From positions 756,051-820,050 of the forward strand of contig MVBO01000001.1 of NCBI GenBank assembly GCA_002261195.1: DNA of 64,000 bases, in the 5' to 3' direction. Below, one piece after another: positions 22,114 to 32,995 of the stretch (positions within the stretch are counted from its first letter, which is position 1; the number at the start of each line of letters is the position of its first letter). The notes below the pieces were generated by a model. The model was not told where the DNA came from, did no database searches, and saw only the letters and a program-made list of their open reading frames with translations. The DNA is from Bifiguratus adelaidae (Eukaryota > Mucoromycota > Endogonomycetes > Endogonales). Both the position numbers and the translations under genes were made by a program.

Positions 22114-25100
22114 CTACATATACATGCCACCCATCGCTCCCATCGCTCCCATGTAAGATACATAGTCTCTGGATCTACTCTTCATCATCTCTCCGAGTTG
22201 ACTATCCTTGACAAAGACAGAGAGTCGCTTGTGACGATGGTCGAGAGTGCTATGGGACTCCATCACACCGAGGAGGTGTTCGATCTTGGCCGACTTGTAA
22301 TCGGATCGCATCTGGAGATAGGGATGGATGATGTGGGCGTCGAGGCGTGCAAGGTACCCTTCAGAGAGGATGGACTTTAGGATTTCGGGTTTGACCACAA
22401 AGACGTTGCCTAGTTGTCGTAACATTTCAAAGCGATCGTTCAAGCTTGGGATTCGAAAAGTTTGGATGATGTCTTGATACTTGGCAATGTCCCTGCATGG
22501 GTGAGGACGTGATGCGATCCTTGCTAAGGGGATACTTACTTTGTGACGAGCAAGGCACCAGAAGGACTGACGACAAACTTTTTAAAGTGATCCAAGAGTT
22601 GGCTAAACGATGCACAGGGTTATGGCTGCTCATGGCGTCTTTGCATTCCACACTTACGAATGGAAGGCAATACCAATCTCGGATAGAAAGACTTCCCCGT
22701 TCTTGCTCTCGAGACTTTCCATGGCGACTTGCTGTACCTGTCTCAATAGTTCGACACACTGGTTACAGGGCTGTGCACAAGGTCACATCGTAAGAATCAT
22801 TGCTTGATTTCATCCCACCCATGGGTGCCTACCGTCGTGGCTACGCCAACCATGGCATTTTCGTCCTTTGGCCTGAAATCACTCTTCTTTTGCCGTGAGA
22901 GGTAGTTGGCCAGTTGGTTAGTGATGGCTAAAAGAAAGCGATGAGATGACATCCAATAGTGCAACGTGCTCTGGTACACGTACAATCTACTGTCCTTTGA
23001 ACGGTCTTGTTGGCTTTGTGCTCCATCTTGGAGATGAAATTGTTTTTGCGGAATACAACGTCTCCGTGGACTTTGGGTTGTGAGTTGATAAGAGGCAGCT
23101 GAGACTAGAGTCAATATGGAATGTTGGGCTAAAGCATCGCCCACTTACAATGGCTTCCTGGAAATGTTTTTGCAGGAGGAACATGATATCTGTAGCTGAT
23201 TTGACAACCTTCATGGGGCCTAGATCCACATCATTTCTGGAATCCGCATCCTCCATGGCACTACGGCACAGTCAGCAGGCGAACCATTGGAGGAGTATCC
23301 GAGCAACGTACCTGTCCAAGGCGGTCTCGACATAGCGTGTGCCGAGGTACTCGACCAGCAAGGAGAAAAGAGCGCTGATGACCTGTGGTCTGCGACAGAC
23401 ATGGTTAGGTAGACTCGTTCGCTTATCTCAATTTCCGTTATACTCACAACTCTTGAATGTCCACGAGTTCTATGCAACGCGCCATGGCCTCCGCGTGTAC
23501 ACCAACCATCTGAAGCGCCAAATCAGTCGACAGAAGCTCTTTATCTCCTGTGTGTCCTTGCAAATTGCCAGTCGATTGTGCCAAGTTGGAGTATCCGTAT
23601 AGACCGCCGCTTGATTCATTTTGGTCCCGCTTACCCCCTTGGTTCCCGAGTCCGGCAGATGCTATGCTGGAGCCCATGCCAGCGATATGAGGTGCTGAGG
23701 TGGAGGTGGCCATGGTGTTCAATGCTCGCGTAAAGGCAGAAGATTGCTTTCCGCCGCGTGGTTTCCGTGATTGCTAGGCTAATGTCAACCATGGGGGTCA
23801 TTTGATATGCGTAACGTACCTGGGCGGTTGCAAAGGAGTGGATGCATTGCTGAAACACCTCCGTCAATGCTTGCGTTTCACGTTTGAGATATCGATCGCC
23901 TTCAATATAAGGTACGAACAAGTCGTCCATGCAGCGGTCTAATGTAGAGGCTAAAGATGGCGAGCTTGCATTGGCCGATGCGCTGGTGAAGAATTTCTTC
24001 GCTTCTTCCTCACAGTAGCGTTTCAGGCTATCAACGAAGGCTGCCGTCTCTGCATGTGTGGAAGCGAGTGTACGTAGATATGCAATACTAGAACTCTTTT
24101 CGGCACGAGAGACCAGGAATTCGATTTGGATTTGAATCTGTGAAAGCGTTGGATTCAACACGTTGAAACATACACCATCAGACCGGTCACTTACCGATTG
24201 GGCAAAAATGCGTTGGAGGAATACTTGCAAAACAGCTGAGGGATCTGGGAATACTGCTGCAATGATCTCGGCTTCTCGCCGCACAGTGATGGTGATTTCC
24301 TCATACAGATCAATGAGGACACGGTCAACCTCCGGGGGCGGCATCAATGGATTACCAAGGTCGTGGCTTGGAATTGATCAGATATGTCACCAGGCGCATA
24401 AACCACTCAACTTACTCGTCCGGGAAGCGTGAAACGTCGTCCATTTCGGCAATTTTTAAATGCGAAATAAAGAACTCGTGCTGGTTGACGTATATTTGGA
24501 CGCATGAACCGCCACCGTTGAATTCATAAAGTACTTTGGCACAGTGCTAAGGGCAACAAGCTCAGCATTGCATGAAACTCAACAGATAGAGCGTTTTGAA
24601 CTTACAGCCATCGCCTTAGGATCATAGTCCTTGTACGCGCGATCAAAATCGCGCAAGAAATCTCTCTCAAACGTCTCGCAAAACTTTTCTATTGAGCTAC
24701 GTGCCTGAATGCGAGGATTGCCGATGAATATCCTGTTTAAAATTTCCGATGCGGCCTGCAGCATACCTTTCCTGGTACAGACACGTCCTTGATGATAGCA
24801 TTCAATCTCCGAGCAATGACCGCCGCCTGCACGAGAACAAAACTCAGCAAAAGTCAACTCTGCGCTCTTCATCGTATTCTACCTTCAATTCGCCATCGGA
24901 TCCACCATTCGTTCGCAACCAATCCAGCCTCTCCGATTGTCCGGTATTGAATTCCAGAAAGTATTCCAACAAATCCCGCCCTTCACTGACACGCGTACGC
25001 TGACGGTCCGTTTGTTCCAATTGTTCTCCTATCCGTATAGCAGTATTGCCGACTTCGGTAATCTTGGACTCGAGGGAATCGAATGATTTGTAGACATCCT

Positions 25101-25575
25101 AGAGAGCCCAATCAACTTACACTGCTATGCAATACATTGATTGACGTACATCAAATCCAGGTCCCAAGTCTTTGACCTTTTTGACATGCGCTGCTTCGGC
25201 AAGCTGTACTTCACCATCGAGCATATCACATTGTTCGCGTACTTCGGCCTTTAACGCGTTCAAACAGTCAATGACAGCTTCAAAAGTACGGATGAAAGGC
25301 TTGGGGTCCAAGGCTACGTGAAAACGTCTCAGTATGTATTAGGTCAGATAAAAGACGAGACATACCATTGCTGTGCGATTGCTTAGCCTGCTCTACCAGA
25401 CCTGCCGAAATCTTTTCTACAAACGACTTGATTTCAAAGTCGCCCTGGATAGATAGTGATGAGGACGACAGGGGAGTTAGAGTGACGCGGTGCTTACTTG
25501 AAACTTGTCTACTTGTAGCAGCTGCTGTACATCATCGTTGAGTGCATATATGTTTGGACCTTTGGGCCGGTCCAT
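22114..25575 (-). CDS. SEC10: Exocyst complex component Sec10 (EXOC5)
   Basis: Subunit of the exocyst, which tethers secretory vesicles to the plasma membrane. The gene has about a dozen exons; I fixed only its ends. The start MDRPKGPNIYALNDDVQQLL is followed, after an intron, by GDFEIKSFVEKISAGLVEQ and LDPKPFIRTFEAVIDCLNAL, the conserved fungal Sec10 N-terminus, then a coiled coil. The middle includes AQVRYAYQMT near 23.8 kb. KKSDFRPKDENAM near the C-terminus matches EXOC5 (KKTDFKPEDEN). The last exon ends with a Met/Gly-rich tail, MGAMGAMGGMYM. Gene order and strand match the flanking minus-strand block 20.4-26.9 kb. Confidence 0.9.
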
Positions 25576-25805
25576 GGCTCGTAGAAGACAAGTGAGCGGA
25601 TGCGCTCTATATTCCCCAGTTGTAGTTAATTCATTAAAGATATGCAATGTGGGTCTTCTGTGCAAAGTCAGTCTGGAATCACCACTTACTCACAGGTTGT
25701 GCTAGCATCACCTTACTATGACGGCAACTAGCGATGCAAGGACTGAAAATGAGTTGGTATCATGGGTTGCTAGCCAGGATTTATTAGCAAGCAATTTACA
25801 TCAAT

Positions 25806-26868
25806 CTAGTTCATCTTGCGGATGAGCTCGTTGATCTTGTGCTCACGGTCACCAGCATCACCACCCTCGACAAAGTGGCGGAACTTGCGGGTGTGCCAGC
25901 CGCCGTTGGGGTTGGAGAGCTTGAAGGGCCACAAGAAGTTGTTGGCCTCCTTGAAGTGAGGGCCAACGGTGGCAATCTCGTGAACGAGATCCTCGATACA
26001 GACGATACCTAACTTGCCGAGAGCCTCCTCAATGATGGCGTTATCATGGAGAGGGATGCGTTGCTTGTTGACCTTGGCGTAACCGCGCTTGTAGATCAAT
26101 TCCTTGATGGACTTGAGGTTAGGTTCACCATAGGCAACGTAGGGCTCAATCAATTGGAGCATTTGAGCGGTAGCACCAGTGAGCTTGACAAAGACACCGT
26201 TGTTGATCTGGAGAAGACGCAACAATTGCATGACCTTGCGGGGCTTGGGAGGGATATGGTTGATACCCTTGATACGGATGACGAACACAAGCTTGGGCTG
26301 AGCGGGAACATAGAAATTACCCGCAGCCTTGGCTTGGCGACGGAGACGGATCTCGTTGCGCTCATTGGCACGGTACTCTTGGACGTACTTCTCGGCGCGC
26401 TTGAAGATTTCTTGACGCTTCTTGCGTTGAAGCTGTGAGCCGATACAGGGTTAGTTATGAGGACGCTAATTATGCGTCTCGTATTCATGACAAATGTGAG
26501 CTCAGCCCCGAAAGATGGTATATTTAAAGCAGCATCGCCTTGGCTAGCTTCAATGGGTGAAAACCCTATTCATCAACGCTCACACTTGTCTGAATCACGA
26601 GGCACCAGATCCCTCAGATACACACCTTTCTCTTCTCAGCAAGGGCAGTGGCCTTCTCGGCGTGAGCCTTCTCTTGGGTCTTTCTCTTCTTCAGGAGAGT
26701 CTCGGGGACGAGGACTTGCTCAGCGGTGGGGACGGTACTGCGGTTAAAGAACACGATAAGTATATGATTTCGTTCAACAGGAACAAAATCAAACGTTGGA
26801 GTGTCATGGATGTAAGCAGACATAGAGAGCAAGACGCTCTAGTCGCATCACAAAAGCCTTAGCGACAT
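25806..26868 (-). CDS. RPL7: 60S ribosomal protein L7 (uL30)
   Basis: Cytosolic large-subunit ribosomal protein. Minus-strand exons 26868-26864, 26737-26626 and 26432-25806 give 247 residues, the normal length. The second and third exons are certain: [20 protein letters not shown], a basic helix, then [17 protein letters not shown] (the uL30 signature) and the C-terminus [11 protein letters not shown]. The first exon is inferred: ATG TC at 26868-26864 completes MSTVPTAEQ, but needs a GC-AG intron (26738-26863) with donor gctaag. Without it, no ATG joins by a GT donor that I can see. The second intron (26433-26625, 193 nt) contains a box C/D snoRNA, as in yeast RPL7 genes, whose introns carry snR39 and snR59. 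Confidence 0.93.
26496..26583 (-). ncRNA. Intronic box C/D snoRNA, snR39/snR59 region guide
   Basis: An 88-nt element inside intron 2 of RPL7, on the coding strand. Ends pair as a perfect 6-bp terminal stem (GTGAGC with GCTCAC). A C box TTGATGA follows the 5' stem and a D box CTGA precedes the 3' stem. Directly upstream of the D box lies ACCATCTTTCGGG, complementary over 13 nt to the highly conserved 25S/28S rRNA segment CCCGAAAGATGGT. By the D-box-plus-five rule the methylated base would be the G of CCCGAAAG, next to the A modified by yeast snR39/snR59. Those yeast snoRNAs also sit in RPL7 introns. An internal C'/D' pair is not clear. Confidence 0.85.
26738..26863 (-). other. Inferred GC-AG first intron of RPL7
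   Basis: Splicing from gctaag after ATGTC to the acceptor ccgcag gives the expected ribosomal L7 N-terminus MSTVPTAEQ. The donor is GC rather than GT and is not the best GC consensus, so an upstream first exon with a longer intron remains possible. Confidence 0.5.
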
Positions 26869-27666
26869 CCAACGAATACTTTTGATTGGAGCGATGTCTG
26901 TAAATCAGACGACAACAGTACCCATAAATCGAGGAACGCGCATCAAGGCTCGAAGCACAAGTCTACGACATTCCAAGGTATATTGCCTGCCTCGCACCAA
27001 CAAGACTTTGACGATCTGCAATACAAAATTGCCGTCAAAAAATACGGCCGAGACAGAAAAGCTTCTGCTCAGCCACAGTATAGATTTCAGGCAAAGGATT
27101 CCACACAGACCACGATCTGCACTCCGAATCCTACACCCATATCCTCAACCCAATCTCCAAGTAGAGAGACAGGATTAAGATACCGCAGTGAACTTGCGCG
27201 TGTGCTTGATAGCTAATGGTGACATTTCACAAAGTGTCCTTCTCCATACTGGTATCGACAGAACGACATCTCGTCACCCGCCAATCCACAATAGAATCCA
27301 GACCCTTCCATGACATATCCATCGTCTGATAACCTGTGAAAACTACTACCAATACTTACGTTCCGGCCATTGATGCTGTATCGTAGGTGCAAAAGAGAAA
27401 GAACCTTTCCGTTTTTCGTGGCTTGAAAATTGGACAATTGATGACGTCACCCCATAAGCCACTATTACAATGAATGAAAGACTGTGACGTGCTTTTAAGT
27501 ACGGACGATTCTTCGATTCGGCGTAAGGAAGTTCTCCTTTGAGTCTCTTGTCTATATATCGATGGGAGCAGGTGATATGGACGGTGAAGGAGGCCAAGCA
27601 TTTGGCTCCTTTCAAGAGCAGCAGAATATTCTTAAGGAACGCCGTCAGTCGCAGAGTAGAATCTAT
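26869..27666. other. Intergenic region between RPL7 and the GH15 gene
   Basis: About 0.8 kb between divergent genes. I see only short frames without protein-like composition and no RNA gene. It should hold the promoters of both genes. Confidence 0.5.
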
Positions 27667-30219
27667 ATGGACGATATCGAAAATACACGATGCAACTTTC
27701 GAAAGCGAGGTAGGGCAACTGGGAAGAGAATCGTCTGAAGACGTGCCTTATTAACGAAAATATGACCAGGATATCTGCCCATTGAGAACTACGGCATGAT
27801 TGGGAATCTTCGTACGATTGCGCTCTGCGGTACCGATGGCTCGATCGACTTCTTCTGCTATCCCAAGTTCGACAGTCCTTCCATCTTTCTCCGTATGCTC
27901 GACAATACAAAAGTGAGTATGGCGCAGGATCTGTTGACTCCGTGCACTAACGCCGATCAACAGGGAGGTAAATGCTCGGCGCCCGATTTAGCGAGTCACA
28001 AGGCGAAATTTAACCGCTCCATTGTTCAGGTCACTTTAGCATCAAGCCATTGCAGCATACGTCCAACAAGCAACAATATTTGCCCGGTTCAAATATCCTG
28101 ACCACGCGATTCTTGAGTGATGAAGGTGTCAGTCAAATTACGGAATACATGTAGGCATGACGTGTGCGCGTATTGCATTTGCTCACAGCATTGTAGGCAC
28201 CTACCAAGACGAAGTCAAAGGCTCTTGACCAAGCCGCTTCTTCCTTGGCTCATTCGGCAACTCGAAGTGATCCGCGGCGAAGTCAGGTTTCGCGTGGAAT
28301 GCTTTCCTTCCTTTGATTATGCTCGAGCAGCACATTCAACCGAATTCGTCCCACTCCGACAGCGCGAAAAAGAGGCAGTTTTGTACCCCGAAGATCAACT
28401 GCCTTCTCTTGTTTGCGAGAAGAAGATTGTTTTCAAGAGCAAGGATCTTACCTTGGATTTCCGCTGGCTGATCAAATGTGGCGAGGATTCGTGTCCTCGG
28501 ATTGACTTCAAGCTTGAGGAAATCCCGGATGGACCAAAAGGACCTGGAGTGATCTCCGAGTTCACCCTAAAAGAAACGCAAGAGGTTATTTTCATACTCC
28601 GAGAGATGCCTAGGGATGAGCTGAATCCTGCCCGTGTACACACAGAAAAAGGAGGAAATCCGGTAGCAGTGACAGCAGATGATATTCCAAACGCCAAGAG
28701 AGGAGCAAGTCCAGAGGAATCGATGAACGCACCAAATATTGATCCCCCACTTACGGTCAGCCTATGCAACGCCATCTTTTCGCAAACCGCCAATTACTGG
28801 CAGGAGTGGATTTCCCAGATCAAGTATACGGGAAGATGGAGGGAAATTGTCTATCGCAGCGCCTTGATGCTGAAACTCTTGACGTACGAGCCTACTGGAG
28901 CCGTTGTTGCCTCGCCTACGTTCGGTTTACCGGAAGACATTGGAGGTAACCGTAATTGGGATTACCGCTATCTGTGGGTTCGGGACTCCGCCTTCACCGT
29001 CTATGCTTTCATGCGGTTGGGACTCGTGGAGGAAGCTAAGAACTTTATGGGCTTCATGGAAGGCCGTTGCAATGATCTGGTAAGTAAATGACACCTCCAG
29101 CAACTACTTCGCTAACATGACGTAGAATGAGGACGGCTCATTGCAAATAATGTACAGCATCGATGGTGATAAAAAGCTGATTGAGTACGAATTAGATCAC
29201 CTCGAGGGATATCGTGGATCCAGACCGGTTCGAGTCGGCAATGGCGCTTACGATCACCTGCAATTGGATATCTATGGTGAATTTATGGATGCCGTCTACC
29301 TCTACAACAAGTACGGGCCACCTGTGAGCTACGATATGTGGTGTACTTGCCAAAAGCTGGTCAATTATGTATGTGATCATTGGGATGAACCGGATATGAG
29401 TATCTGGGAAGTACGAGGCATGAAGCAGAACTTTACCTACTCCAAAGTCATGTGCTGGGTGGCTGTTGATCGAGGCAAGTGACAGATTAGAAGGCTTTGT
29501 TCGCAAAGGCTCACCTCGCCATCATAGGCCTACGTCTCGCTGAAAAACGCATGTTTCCCTGTCCCGATCGATACAAATGGCTCGCCGTCCGAGACGATAT
29601 TTATCTCACCGTCATGACCAAGTGCTGGAACCCCGAGAAAAAATTCTTTTGCCAATCCTACGAATCGCGCGATGCATTGGATTCCAGCGTGTTGATCATG
29701 CCGCTTGTCTTCTTTAGTTCTCCATCGGATCCGAGATTACTGAGCACCATACACCAAATTCTCCTTCCACCTGAGAAGGGTGGGCTGACGGCTAACAACT
29801 TGATTTTCCGATACAACTACAACACCACAGATGACGGTAAGTTTGCATCATGTCAACTACCAAGGTCATCATTGAAACGAATCAAATCTGTTCAAGTAGG
29901 TCTGGGTGGGATGGAAGGGTCTTTCTCCATGTGCACATTCTGGCTCGTGGAAGCCTTGACCCGAGCCGGCAAATACGACAAGAAGCTCTTGAATCGGGCA
30001 CTCGTTGTCTTCGAGCAAATGACCGGCTACGGTAATCATCTTGGCTTGCTTTCGGAGGAGATTGCTCGAAGTGGCGAATTGTTGGGTAATTTCCCTCAAG
30101 CATTCACCCACATGAGTTTGATCAGCGGTAAGTATAGAGATCCGAAAAGGGACCATTTGGGCTCATGGTCCGTTACTTTAGCTGCTTTCAACCTCGATCG
30201 CGTCATGCAGTCACTCTGA
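27667..30219 (+). CDS. Glycoside hydrolase family 15 (trehalase/glucoamylase-like)
   Basis: Cytosolic-type GH15 glycosidase of the bacterial/fungal two-domain class, with no signal peptide. Exons 27667-27709, 27770-27912, 27964-27967, 28030-28150, 28197-29079, 29126-29474, 29528-29836, 29900-30127 and 30182-30219 give 705 residues in frame. The N-terminal beta domain begins [12 protein letters not shown] and [17 protein letters not shown]. The (alpha/alpha)6 domain has [26 protein letters not shown] (candidate general acid Glu), [14 protein letters not shown] and [20 protein letters not shown] (candidate base region). Two splicing oddities: a 4-nt microexon and a GC-AG intron at 29475-29527. 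The substrate (trehalose or an alpha-glucan) cannot be decided from sequence. Confidence 0.9.
27964..27967 (+). other. 4-nt microexon (GGAG) of the GH15 gene
   Basis: Between introns 27913-27963 (51 nt, branch-like cactaac) and 27968-28029 (62 nt). Including GGAG gives K-GG-HFSIKP, the expected family sequence. Skipping it shifts the frame. Confidence 0.75.
29475..29527 (+). other. GC-AG intron of the GH15 gene
   Basis: The donor gcaagt is the standard GC-type consensus and the acceptor is atcatag. Removing these 53 nt joins WVAVDRG to [10 protein letters not shown], the continuous family sequence. No GT donor gives this. Confidence 0.85.
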
Positions 30220-31281
30220 TAGACCATATCTTCTTCTGTAGTGTCATCGACCCCCAAGGTACGCTTTAGAGACATTTGTATGCGATGGGAAATAAGAACA
30301 ATGCGTACATTAAAGAACTACAAAACGATCATGGAGCCTAGGTTCCCATTTCCGTATACGCTCCGACACGGTCAACTTGATCTTGCGCCAAGCGAGTCAA
30401 CCCGAATTGCAATTCCAATACTTCCTTGTATCTATGCACATCCATTGAGCATCCATCAACGCTTATCCTGGATGCCTTACCTTTCCGACAAGGTACAAGA
30501 ACTCAAGATCCACGTAAACCCAAACAGCCCATTCTTGTGCTGAAATGTCGTCGGCAAGTGGAGAAACCGCACATTCCCGCGTCGTCGTTGTCGTTTACGT
30601 ACCACATGGCAAATGACCTGCCAGGTCCATTGCCACTCGGCTTCTTTGGCAACCATGCTATGAAAGGCTAGGTGGCCGCGTCATGCGGCGAATTGGCCAC
30701 CTAAGGGTGTGGTAGGTGAAACGAGGATGTGGTTGGGTGAGCTCCTCTGGCCGTGTGGCGTCCACCTGCTTACATCAGGCAAAAAAGGAATTGGTCTACT
30801 GGGTACTTGCCGGTAAGCTAAGAGGATCAATGGCGTGAATTGGGCTAGAGTGTGCCATGGGATCGCTCATAGGTGTGGTCACGGAAGCCGTGTCGGTGGA
30901 GTGGGCTGGACTCCAACCACCAAGGTGTGTCTAAACCCCATGACTCGATAAGCTAATGTATGTGTCCGGAATGTGTGTAAGCGATGCATGACCAATATGC
31001 CATGGAGAGGAGGTGTAGGGACGTTTTTTAGGTCTGCTGTCATCAAGGGACATTGACCACATCAAATTATTACTCCATCCATTGTCTTAAGTATATAGCC
31101 AATCAATGTTCACAAATTGTTTAAATGGCCCATGATCAAGCGATTGATCGTCACTGGCAAGGGCATAGTCTGCTAGCTGCAAATGCTCACGGGTGCAGGT
31201 AGACAGGTTTATCTATTGGTCTCCACAAGATACACATATCAGAACGAGAAATTACGCAATCAATGCTTCAGCTTATGCAGA
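30220..31281. other. Intergenic region with possible folded segment
   Basis: About 1 kb between the convergent GH15 and ATG18 genes. Frames are short and not protein-like. Between about 30670 and 31030 the plus strand is G/T-rich with strong inverted repeats, such as GGTGGCC...GGCCACC (30671-30701) and a CACGG-AAG-CCGTG hairpin (about 30880-30892), followed by a run of six T near 31025. No known RNA family is recognised. Confidence 0.35.
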
Positions 31282-32919
31282 TCAATCTTGCATCACGGAG
31301 GTATTCATATCGTCGGAAGATTCGAGTAAGCTAAGCAGGATGAGGAAGGTTCAAGACGAAACGCACTTAGCGGCCTACCTGTATTGTTTCAGTAGAACAC
31401 ATTCGCCACCATGTTCCAAATCAATATTATACTGGTAAAAGTAGCCTTCCGAGGTCACGACCATCACTTGCGGTGTAGTGCTACGACCAAAAAACTCACA
31501 TGAGTTTCGAGACTTCGCAATGAATCGGTCAAACTATTCTCACCTGCTCAGCGCGACCAAACTCTGTGAACCGGGTGTGGGCAGCTTGAGGAAGGCGAAG
31601 TCACGTGTGGGCTCCCATACTTCGGTGATCATATTGGGTAAATAGGAGCCGACGCTACCGGCCATCTGACGTCCAAAATGTAGGGAAGAACGGCGAAGCA
31701 TGCCACTACATGGCCATAGGTCAGTATCTAGTATGCCAATCTCTAAGCGCAACTGTTTTTACCTAACGCCGCCTCCACTCTTTGCGCTTCCGTTGGCATC
31801 CACTTGCTTGGGACTACCATGAGCGCCTCGCTCGTTCTCAGGTGTAAGCTTAAAAATATGGACGGTTTCTGTGTCGCTGGAAACACAGAGCAAAGTACTG
31901 ACGAGATTAAATGAAATAGAGTATATCTTGGCGGGATAGGAGCCACGGCGGAATTGAAAGAGTTTCTGAGCAGAAGGTATCGAAAAGACCCGTATCACGG
32001 TTCCCTAAACGTTGATGAATACAAGGATGTGACTCAAAAGTTCCTTACCTTTTCACTAGCGGTGGCAAGCATAGTTCCCTCTGAATTCATGGCAATGCAC
32101 GAGACCGGCGTCTTGTGAGCTTGCACAATATTCACTACTTGTAACGATAACGCGTCGAAGATCAAGACATCTCCGGATGCAGCCGTCTGTGAGGCATTCC
32201 CAGAGGAAAATGGAGAGCTTGGCGAAGGGGTCGGCGAAGGATAGGCAATATAACAATTATCACTAGAAGGCGAGAGCGCGCATATGGCTGTGCAAGCTTA
32301 GTCCAAGGACATGTCTAACCCATCTCACTTGCCTGCATCGTTCTTGCTCGTTTCAATAGTATGCAGCAGCTTCATATTGGATATATCATAGACGTAGATC
32401 TGCTCCTCTAGTACAACAATAAGCCGTCGTCGATTGAGCTTGACCGAAAGGATAGATGTGGGAAACGTGAGTTCGCATATGGTGGATTGGCGCTACAAAA
32501 ACCATCAATGGACCTGACTATCCTAAGGTTACGACTCACCTTTGTATTCACAATCTGTAACCGTCTTGGAGAGAACGCTGGTTGCTCTCCAGCACCTACG
32601 AGTGCCACCAACGAGGTACAAAAGAGCATCTCCACAATGCCAATACCTCCATCCGCTACACCACGTCAGTCATGCTTCTAGTGTCCAGGTCACTTACATT
32701 TCGCATAGCATTTGCCAAAAGGGTCGCAGTTGTATATCCTGTATCCGTGGCGTGTCCCTACGGATATGCAGCTAGAGACGACTTGAGCATAGAGCGCGAC
32801 AATTCTCCACGGGAAAAGGCATTCCCTCTCCGGCGTGATTAGGTGATCAAGACCTACCTAAAGTCTTGGTTAAAGTGTATAAAGAGAAGGTCATTCTTGG
32901 ACTTGTTGGCAATGTTCAT
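31282..32919 (-). CDS. ATG18: PROPPIN autophagy protein Atg18 (WIPI family)
   Basis: Phosphoinositide-binding beta-propeller needed for autophagy and vacuole/endosome membrane dynamics. The start [20 protein letters not shown] joins, by an acceptor within 32766-32780, to [20 protein letters not shown], the canonical PROPPIN first blades. Later exons give [40 protein letters not shown] and [24 protein letters not shown] is the phosphoinositide-binding motif. [16 protein letters not shown] follows. The last exon ends [21 protein letters not shown]. At least seven short introns. Atg18 is likelier than Atg21 or Hsv2, but the paralogue is not proven. The start is 77 bp from the WAPL stop, on the same strand. 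Confidence 0.9.
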
Positions 32920-32995
32920 GGTGTGAGCGTTACCTCGCCTACAAGGAAAAGTCACCACGGTATATTTAAAGTCACACCTTTTATTGGAACACAGT

